NCBI GenBank assembly: GCA_003339415.1
Contig: PDHQ01000148.1
Span: forward strand, 21,630 to 85,629
DNA from: Ophiocordyceps camponoti-saundersi (nom. inval.)
Lineage: Eukaryota; Ascomycota; Sordariomycetes; Hypocreales; Ophiocordycipitaceae
Reading direction: 5' to 3'
DNA length: 64,000 nucleotides
The translations under genes and the position numbers were made by a program. Shown piece after piece: positions 55,789-64,000 of this stretch (position 1 is the first letter of the stretch; each line of letters opens with the position of its first letter). The notes under the pieces were generated by a model. That model saw nothing but the letters and a program-made list of their open reading frames with translations. It had not been told where the DNA came from and made no database searches.

Positions 55789-58700
55789 ATTATTATACCG
55801 CTATTATATTATTAGAATTTATATTAGGGGCCTAAATAGTATCTAAGACTATTATATATAAAAAGGGGGGAATAACTAAGTAGGGCTAGGGGGAAAACCC
55901 CTTACTTAGGCGGTAAAAGCCTAATAAGGTAAGGTTAAAAAGTAGGAAAAAGCGCTACTATAGGCCTTACTTAAGCCTATAAAGCTATAATAATATAATA
56001 AACTAAGGTAAGGCTATAAATAATACCTTATAAAAATAAATAGGTTATATAAGGGTATATACTAAGTTAGCTAAGTAAGCTATAAATTAGTAAGCGGGCG
56101 GGGCGGTATATACCTTATTATTAAGGTATAAATAAATTAAAGCTATATAATATATAGCTCTTTCTTTTTTTTCTCCTTATAGGAATATATAATTATAAAT
56201 ACCCTTATTATAAAAATAAATAACGCCTTATAGCTAACTATTAGTTTAACTTTTAACTAATATTAATATAATTAGGAAAGTAAAAATTAGAGAGGAAAAC
56301 CTAATCCCTTATAATATATATATAAGCTATATTATATAAAAGCGCTTACGCTAAGGATATTCTAGCTATTAAGTATAGTAAAATAAATATATTTTTTATT
56401 TAAAACTTAATAAGAATATAAAAGCTAACTATATAATAAACTTTATAGCTTAAGTATATATTATATATATTAAATTAAATATAAGTTATATAATAATAAA
56501 TATTTTTTAAATTATAGTTTATTATAAAAAGCTAATAAGCTAAAAGTATATAAGTTATTAATAATAAACGCTATTAAATTTTATTATATATAGCGTAAGT
56601 AGTATAAAGTATAAGAGAATTAAGGTAATATTAAGGCGCTTCCGGTAAAAATTAAGTGCGCTATTTAGAGTAAAAATTAATCCTTAGCTTATAAAAATAT
56701 ATATAATATTAGGCAGGGCTTAACTAAGGCTACTTTTATCCTTACTAATTCGAATAAAATAATAAAAATACTTAAGTTAATATATAATATGTTTAAATAT
56801 ATTAAAATAGCATTTAGTAATATTTTAGCGAATATTATTAATATAAGTAAGAAGCTAAGCGTAAAAATAGCGGGTATAATTAAAGTTATTAATAAGTTAA
56901 AATACCTAATTATTAAGTTAAATATTTACGCTAAAAAGAAAATAACTCTAATTATAAAGGCTATTAAGGAGGTAATAGCGCTAGCGCCTAACGCTATTAT
57001 TACTCTAAGCTACGTCGCCTAGCTTAAGGCTAGGTAAGAGATAAGACGGGTATATAAGGTAGCGGGAGCCGTAAGAGCTTCCTTTAGTAAAGTAAAGCCG
57101 GGTCCTACTAATAGCGTTACTACTAATAGGAGCGATAATAAAGTTATTATAATAAAGAACCTAGCGCTATTATTATTATTATATTAGATAAAAGGTTTAT
57201 AGTAAACCTAATAAATAAAGCTTTAATAGCTAATAATAAGCTTTTAATTATCTAATTACTTTAACTTAGAGTTATTTAAATAATAAATAATATATACCTT
57301 TATATATTTTACTAAGATTTCGCCTATAAGAGTTTTTCTCTCTTTTCCTTCTTTTCTTCTTAGCTTAGAATCTTTACTTATAGTACTAAAATTATTATTT
57401 ACTTAATATATTTCTAAGCCGTTATACTTTTACTTTTTTATATTTATTAAATAATATATATATATAAAATAACTTAAATATAAAGAATTTCTTAATAAAT
57501 TATTTATTAGCGCCTAAGTTATACTTTATATAACTTAGGGGATAGAAGATATTTTAAAAAAGTAGAAAGGAGTATAAGGAGTAAATTATTATAATAGCTA
57601 TATAGCTACCTTTCTTTATATAAAGTAAAAAAGGTATCTATCTTTAATTATACTTAATATAAGCTACTTTTTACTTCTCTTATTTATATATATATATATA
57701 TAAACTACTTAATATTTTATAAAGCGGTATTTATATTAAAATTAATAATAGTAAGCTTAATAATAAAAGTAAGTTATTTATAGCTTTAAAGTGTTTATTA
57801 TTTATTATAATAAAAGTAAATATAATAAAATATTTTTACCTTATAATAAGAGGAGGCGGCCGCTAAGGCTAAGGACTAATTATAATAACTTAAAGCTAAT
57901 TATAATATTTATATAGCTTTTACTAACTTTGCTACCTTATTATTATTAACCCGCGCCTTTTATTATTTTAATTATATATTTATAACGCTATTTAGTATAT
58001 AAGTATACTAGTTTAAGCTTTAAAGCTAGTTTTATTATACCTAAGCTAAGCTAAATTAATTTTTATTAACGCCGCCTGCTTATAAGTAAGGGCTATAATT
58101 ACTTATATAGCAAGTTAGTATTTAGCTTTAATATAATTCTTAATAGCTATAATAGCTTAAGCTAGGTATAGTTAGCTAATAGTATTAAGAATAATATATA
58201 GCAGTATATACTTAATATATTATAATAATAAGAATAAGAATAAAAACGGAAAAAAGTAAGGTATAATAAGCTAAAAAGAAATTATTTAAAACAGGGATCC
58301 GGATTTACTAAATTATTTACTTATTAAAGATTAAATAAAAGAATATATTTAAGGCTATTATATATATTAATATTATTTTATTATAACTTATAATAATTTA
58401 AAGTTATATAATATTATAAGCTTTTTAATAGTTTTTAAGTAATCGTAATATATTTTTTTTTATTTTACTAAAGCTTAATAAAAAGATTAGTGATCTAAAT
58501 AGCGTCTTTTTATATTTTTTATAATAAGGATTTCTTTAAACTTTTACTTATATAATTATAAGTTATTATTTAAAAATTCTAAGGCTAGCTTAAGCTAAGT
58601 ATTAGTAAGATTTTATAAAGGGAAGAAGTTATATATAATATATTTAAGTAAATTAATATAAATTATAAAATATATATTTTTTAAAATATTAAGAGTAATA

Positions 58701-59720
58701 TTTAATAGAGATAAGATAATAATAACTTAATACTTAGCTTTAAGATAGCTAAGCTTTTTTAAAAAGTAGTTAAAATAAATATAGTAAAAGTTTAATTATA
58801 TAAAACTATTAACTTTTAACTATTTCGCAAAATAGTAAATATTATTAAAAGTATCTTATTATTTTTATTATACTTATATAATTAATACTTACGCTATTTA
58901 AATACTTTTTTATAAATATTAAGTAAAGGTAATAGCGTAACTTTTTAGGTAAGTAACTAATAATAAATTAGTTAGCACTACGCGCGAGGCGCGCGTAAGC
59001 TATATATAAACTATAACTTTAAATATATATACCGTATATATTTTAGAATCTTTAAAGTTATTTTATATTTTTAAATTTAGCTTTTTATTAAAGTAATAAT
59101 ATGTTAAAGTTTTATATACCTTACGAATTTATAATATAAGTTTTATATTAATTTTAAAATTATAGTAATTTTTATTTTTATAAACATTTTTAATTATAAA
59201 TATTTTTTCTTAACTTTAAAAATATTATAATTTAAAATAACTTTTTATTCTACCCTTTTAATATTAAATATTCTTTTTATATTATTATTTATATTAAACT
59301 AAATATAGCTTATATTATTATTAAACTAGTAAAACTTAATATTAATCTAAATAACTACTTTTTAAGATATATAAATATTTAGCTTACTTTATTTTTATAT
59401 TTAACCTTATACTATTCCTTAATAAAGGTTTTTATATTATTTATTACTTATCTAACTTTTCTTATAATAATTATTTAAATATTAAGAAAGCTACTTAAGG
59501 TTATTATTTTTACCTTAAAAAGAAAGAATGTTTAATTAGAGAGCTGTAAAATAAATAACTATTATAACCTTAGTAGTAAAAGTAAAGCTTTTTATATTTT
59601 CTAAAGCTATAAAGAAATAAATAGCTTTAAAAAAACTATTTCCTTAACTAAGCTTTAATTTTCAAAGCTTAGTAATACTATATTATAATAATTAAAGAGA
59701 AAAGTTTTCTCTTTCTAGCC
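55789..59720. other. AT-rich, RIP'd DNA up to the gene island, mostly featureless
   Basis: No match to families A-G was found. It contains one longer open frame (next entry) and a CpG palindrome ACGCGCGAGGCGCGCGT at 58,980-58,996. Otherwise there is nothing I can support. RIP-like depletion weakens gradually from about 59,500. Confidence 0.45.
56681..57180 (+). pseudogene. Open stretch around a 77-codon ORF, likely a RIP relic
   Basis: The frame of the ATG at 56,789 is open upstream to 56,681 and runs to a TAG at 57,020. It can be followed past that TAG and a TAA at 57,035 to about 57,180, through a more GC-rich part with Arg, Gly and Ser. The ATG is probably not a start: the frame is open for 36 codons before it, and the stop is likely a former CAG. 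Lys/Ile/Ala-rich, no domain recognised. Confidence 0.35.
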
Positions 59721-60097
59721 TTAGATTTAATTATAACCTTCATATAGAAACTAATATAAAGGTAAGATATAGTAGTAGCTTAATCTTCACTCTATCGCGT
59801 AGGAGATATTTTCAGCATAAAGGAGTCGTGCCAGAATAAAGTATGTACGTAATTACCTAGTTAAGCTAAGTGCAACGCCCCCTGGGGCCGAAGGCTAGGT
59901 CGGAGCATTACTAGATATTTCTCTGCATAGGATACGTTGCGAACTTCATAAAAGCGAAGCTATGAGGCCGATTAAAAATTGTCTGGAAATCCATCTCGTA
60001 TAATTCAAAGAGCAAGACATTAGTGTGTAATTCTCGGGTGGCTGGCATCTATACATACATATCCGTACATACAATGCTCATGACTGTGAGACTAAGC
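59721..60097. other. Left part of the gene island: 3' flank of the URC1-like gene
   Basis: Composition returns to normal, with CA and TG frequent. On the minus strand this is the downstream region of the gene and probably holds its 3' UTR (TGTATGTACGGATATG-type sequence at about 60,050-60,075). No second gene could be modelled. Confidence 0.5.
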
Positions 60098-62756
60098 TCA
60101 ATGGTGTATACTACGCCGAGTTAGTTTATAAACAGACGCCCGATGATGGAGCATGTGCAGGGTGATGACTGACTCGTCCCATATGCGTCCTTGAACCGAC
60201 TTGAGTTCCTCAGCTGTAAGTCGCTTACCAGCAGTGAAATAGCCTTGTAGAGAGCGGTTCAGTATAAGATCTTGAGAGGGATCGGCTCTCACTTAGAGCA
60301 TAAGTGACTGATCACTCACCGGCAGTGATCTTGGCATCGATCTCAACTCTCGAATCGGCAGGAATCAATTCTTCAGGCAGTTCAACTCGTTCATGAATTG
60401 GGATCCTGCTTATGTCAGAGATTGGCTTGAAGCTCTCCTGCGACTTCGCTGCGTACCCCTGTCGGACAATGGCATCGTATTTCATACTGTCGATGCCCAG
60501 GTCAGTGGTCTGCATAAGTCCAAGGTGATGGGATTCGTACTTGCTCATACTGAGCATTCTGTCAATTTTATTGATGCCAAGCCAATGAAGAATGTCAGGC
60601 ATCAAGGCCTGGAAACGCATGTCCTTCATACCGGCAATATTTTCCGTTCGTGTGAAGTAGTCCGAGGCTCGATCGGCTCCACGCTTTCGAGCGTTGTATA
60701 CCACTAGTACTCGGGTTAGCAGTGATGCCAATAAAAACGCTTCCTCATTTGGTCCTGGAATCAGTTCGTACAATACTGGAAGCTTCGTCAGCCCGCAGAA
60801 ACAATGATGAACCCCAGGTAGGCGCTGTGACAACGGATGAGTAGACGTGGGCGTCAAACCTTGGTCACTTCTCCGAGGGCTCTGCCCTCTTTCCTAAAAT
60901 AAATAACGACCCCGCTGCCACCATTCTGGGCCTCCTTGACAGCCTCCTCGATTCCGAAAATAAGATACGGCCGACAGGTACATATATCTGAACCGAAAAC
61001 ATCACTCCCGTTACACTACGTGGCGCGAACATTAGCAATAGCTCCAGCGGATTCGCATCATTGCATACCTCATCATGAATACGAAGTGTCAACCGGACAG
61101 ACTCGTCTGACATTTTTGCTGGGTCTCCAAAGCAGTATACGGTCAGGCCGCCTGAACAGTCAGTTTCTCTGTGACGTCTGCATGCGGACGTCTGGAAGGT
61201 GGCAGTACCGATCGGGGGGAGGAAGACTTTGATATCTCCCCTGGTGATCAACTACTATTTCTCAGAAACATGCAAGTATTCTTGGGCACTTGTGCACGGT
61301 ACCTCTGGATAGCTGCCGCCGGTGTTTTCGAATAAAGATCGACGGAGAGTTGCTTCGTCTGCGATGTTTCAGCAATGATTCCACAATGTTGTCGAGGGGC
61401 CCACCGATGCCAAATCGCTCTGCAACGCCTGGCAGATACCAGACCTGCGAAACTAGTTGTCAGTCGTGCGAAGTGCGAGTGTAGTTTCTAGCTCCGAACC
61501 GGTTCAACGGCGAACTTTGTAACGGAGAGCTCGCCAAGCTCATTCAAACACACTTTGCCGTCCGGCACACTTCGTTCTATCAGCGTTAGCTGTCGACAAA
61601 AACCGACGCAAGGGTCAACGCACAGTCGCCCGGTCTTCACGCTATCCTCCAACTCCGCCAACTGCAGACTTTAGCTATGCTGCTAGCAAAACACATTGAG
61701 ACCCAGACATCGACGAGAGCTCACCCTCATGTGTGCTCGAGTAATGGCAACAGTCGGTCGAAGATCGACTACATGTTGGTTAGGATATTTAGGAGAGTAG
61801 ATTTTGGCATGAATCAGTCTCACTGTTTTCACGCTCCATGATCCCTTGGAAGGTCCATGGGACTAGATGGCCCCAAGGGTCCATGGCCACAATTTTTTCA
61901 CGCTGGCCCCACTGGTTGAATGGACCAAGTTGGACAGCTGGCTCCGTATTAGTAAAATCGGGCCTGATGCATGTTTTGTCAACTTCGTCCTAAATATTTG
62001 GGAAAGGCGCGAACCTATGGTCAACGTCCAATTCTTTACTAGCAACAGCGAGAGCGTAGTAAATTGCGTAGGATCCGCCGCTGTGTTATCGTCATCAGTC
62101 TTGAAAGAAGGTTCACGAGACCAAAACTACTGACTGAGCTTGAAGGGTATGTCAGCATCAGAGACCCTTGCCAGACACAGGATTCGTGGGACGAACCTCC
62201 GATTGCTAGGGGATCACGAATTGGTATTAGCGATGTTATATGGATCAGATAAGTGATAGCCAAACCCCACTCCGCCCCGCCCCGAACTTACCGTTTCGAC
62301 GACGTATGGTTGACGGGGACCTTGAGACAACGACAGGGCCCCGCTTCTCGGGATTGGGGTTGCCCCAATCCAAGGGAATGGGATCTATGCCAATTTGTTT
62401 CGGATATGTCCTACGCAATGACATCAGCTGCGAGTGGAGCCTCACACAGAAAGAGAGTACGCATCGAAACGAACGAGGGAAACCCACGTTAAGATGATTC
62501 GCGAGGAGAACGCCGATTTGTAAACTGCTTGCGATGAGGGGTCGCTGCCTGTAATATAAGACATCTCGGTAGAAGTTTTGCCCTGGGTTTCTGAGCTTAT
62601 AGCACTCTCGAGAGGTGCCGCTTGCGAACTGGGCACCGTTGAGTCGGAGCCAAGCTTGTCTGCGATAGACTTAAAGGCCGACAGAAGTTGCGACTGCCCT
62701 TTTTGCAGTTCGCGGAGAGCATCAAGCAGCTCGGAATTGACCACGGGTTGCTCCAT
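60098..62756 (-). CDS. URC1: GTP cyclohydrolase II-like, URC1-type uracil catabolism protein, 20 exons
   Basis: Exons, 5' to 3': 62756-62488, 62410-62292, 62205-62197, 62138-62135, 62080-62015, 61963-61824, 61768-61725, 61661-61624, 61569-61500, 61444-61405, 61358-61303, 61251-61209, 61151-61069, 61015-60860, 60775-60772, 60703-60541, 60486-60457, 60405-60320, 60243-60174, 60110-60098. They total 1,503 nt, 500 residues plus stop. All 19 introns are GT...AG, 46-86 bp, many with CTAAC/CTGAC-like branch sites. The start follows family homology; an ATG further upstream at 62,837 lies outside it. Residues about 90-290 match the fungal N-terminal domain (IGIDPIPLDWG, AMDPWGHLVPW); 295-480 match GTP cyclohydrolase II, with zinc cysteines at 328 (HDEC), 339 and 341 (DICTC) and the RKEGRALG loop at 368-375. 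URC1 acts in the URC route of uracil breakdown; paralogous riboflavin RIB1 lacks the N-terminal domain. Splice sites were placed by eye against the remembered family consensus. Confidence 0.85.
60772..60775 (-). other. 4-nt micro-exon (exon 15) of the URC1-like gene
   Basis: TATT lies between intron 60,776-60,859 (GTTTGA...CTGAC...CCAG) and intron 60,704-60,771 (GTACGA...CTAAC...CTAG). Without it the exon ending in Val-Thr-Lys cannot join the exon beginning TGGTATAC in frame. With it the join reads Lys-Tyr-Leu-Val-Tyr-Asn, as in the family. Confidence 0.75.
62135..62138 (-). other. 4-nt micro-exon (exon 4) of the URC1-like gene
   Basis: CTCA lies between intron 62,139-62,196 (GTTCGT...CTGAC...CAAG) and intron 62,081-62,134 (GTCAGT...ACAG). 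It joins the 9-nt exon 3 to exon 5 as Ile-Gly-Ala-His-Gly-Gly-Ser-Tyr, the family sequence. No single GT-AG intron spanning 62,081-62,196 keeps the frame. Confidence 0.72.
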
Positions 62757-63000
62757 GATGACGGCAATTGTTAATTTGCTTGCAAGAGCGGTAAAGCTGT
62801 AGCTGGCTAAGTCAGAAATGAGGTTGGCGGTTAGCATGTCAGTATGAACCTAAAAATTTTAGGCTAATTTGATTGATTCGGGGCGCCACAGTGTGAAGGA
62901 AGATTCTACACGTTGGAGGATAAGCGAGGAAAATTATTCTGTATTAATTTTAACAGGGAAAAAAAGTAACCTGCTAAAATCAGAGAATGAGAACTAAAAA
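62757..63000 (-). promoter_or_regulatory. Upstream region of the URC1-like gene
   Basis: About 240 bp of normal composition before RIP'd DNA resumes, so the promoter must be compact or extend into repeats. It contains a 15-bp palindrome CCTAAAAATTTTAGG at 62,849-62,863 and an A-rich stretch at 62,995-63,030. No TATA or CCAAT box is convincing. Confidence 0.4.
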
Positions 63001-63184
63001 AATAAAAAAAAAATACTAGAAAAATAATAACATAATGGAAAATATCTTCCTCTTTTATTTATACTAAATACTAGCTATATTAAGTAATATAAGGCTCTTA
63101 TTACCGCGGCTAAAATTAATAAAGTTAAGCTATATATTTTTAAAGTTATTTTATAACCTTATAATAAAATAAAGCTAATTATAA
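63001..63184. other. RIP'd DNA right of the island
   Basis: AT-rich with CA/TG depletion returning from about 63,060. Nothing recognisable. Confidence 0.4.
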
Positions 63185-63335
63185 TAATATTAATATATTA
63201 GTAGCTTATATAAGCTTAAAACTACCTTATATATATTTTTTTAAAAAAAAACTAAAAAACTTATAATAAAGCCTCTCCTTAAAATTTACCTTAGCTTAAG
63301 ATTAGTTTTTAACCGCACCTAGCACTTAATATATT
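63185..63335 (-). mobile_element. Family A fragment A6 (terminal ~150 bp)
   Basis: Matches the TAA-rich end of family A, including the CCTTATATATATTT motif, a RIP'd CCTCTCCTTAAAATTTACCTTAG and CGCACCTAGCAC (compare 34,190-34,350). Only the presumed 3' end is kept, as in A1. Confidence 0.7.

Positions 63336-64000
<665 letters not shown>

Noticed and set aside
56789..57022. 77-codon ORF as a real small gene
   Set aside because: The frame is open well upstream of the ATG, the stop is probably a mutated CAG, and the surrounding DNA is RIP'd.
60393..60707. Plus-strand ORF of 104 codons in the island, and similar plus-strand ORFs at 60,936-61,232, 61,290-61,484, 61,867-62,133, 62,064-62,252, 62,240-62,497 and 62,578-62,802
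   Set aside because: All lie opposite exons and introns of the minus-strand URC1-like gene and show no protein family features.
60312..60857. Minus-strand ORFs taken as separate proteins (60,098-60,292, 60,312-60,857, 60,865-61,251, 61,863-62,045, 62,039-62,263, 62,245-62,487, 62,442-62,837)
   Set aside because: They are pieces of one gene read through introns; joining at splice sites gives a single conserved protein. The 61,863-62,045 ORF is even in the wrong frame for the exon it overlaps.
60704..62196. URC1-like gene as a frameshifted pseudogene
   Set aside because: I first saw frame breaks at 62,081-62,196 and 60,704-60,859. Both vanish when a 4-nt exon is placed between two proper introns, and the restored residues are the conserved ones.

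Overview
The window looks like a piece of a filamentous ascomycete (Pezizomycotina-type) genome. Positions 1 to about 59,700 and 63,000 to 64,000 are extremely AT-rich, and CpA and TpG are almost absent while CpG survives. That is the mark of repeat-induced point mutation (RIP). Reading frames of transposons can still be followed there, but they are broken almost only by TAA and TAG (former CAA, CAG or TGG codons) and hardly ever by TGA. Between about 59,720 and 63,000 lies an island of ordinary composition.

The RIP'd part is a stack of transposons inserted into one another. Most boundaries can be placed from target-site duplications (TSDs). Named here for convenience: family A (about 1.87 kb, TSDs of 11-16 bp, at least eight copies or fragments); family B (7.2 kb, 12-bp TSD, plus a truncated second copy); family C (about 2.4 kb, LTR-like ends, four copies); element D (409/410-bp LTRs, TSD GTAGT); element F, a Ty3/Gypsy retrotransposon of about 10.1 kb with 593/594-bp LTRs and TSD GTTTT; and G, a Tad-like LINE. 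The left block is B inside A1 inside A0 (4,640-14,820). The middle block is F (16,631-38,164) inserted in an A copy, with A inside its 5' LTR, B inside its reverse transcriptase and D inside its 3' LTR; within D sits a C copy that itself carries an A copy. The right block is a gag-like relic, then G, flanked by two more A copies, followed by C copies, two coding-like minisatellites (9 bp x 36 and 12 bp x 34) and about 4 kb of AT-rich DNA with little recognisable content. A 9-N gap at 1,000-1,008 is flanked by what looks like a false duplication.

The island holds one gene that appears intact, on the minus strand (62,756 to 60,098): a GTP cyclohydrolase II-like protein of the URC1 (uracil catabolism) type. 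It shows as scattered short ORFs because it is cut by 19 short introns. A 20-exon model, with two exons of only 4 nucleotides, gives an uninterrupted 500-residue protein with the three zinc-ligand cysteines. This is the most interesting object in the window. No tRNA, rRNA, CRISPR array or bacterial-type feature was seen.
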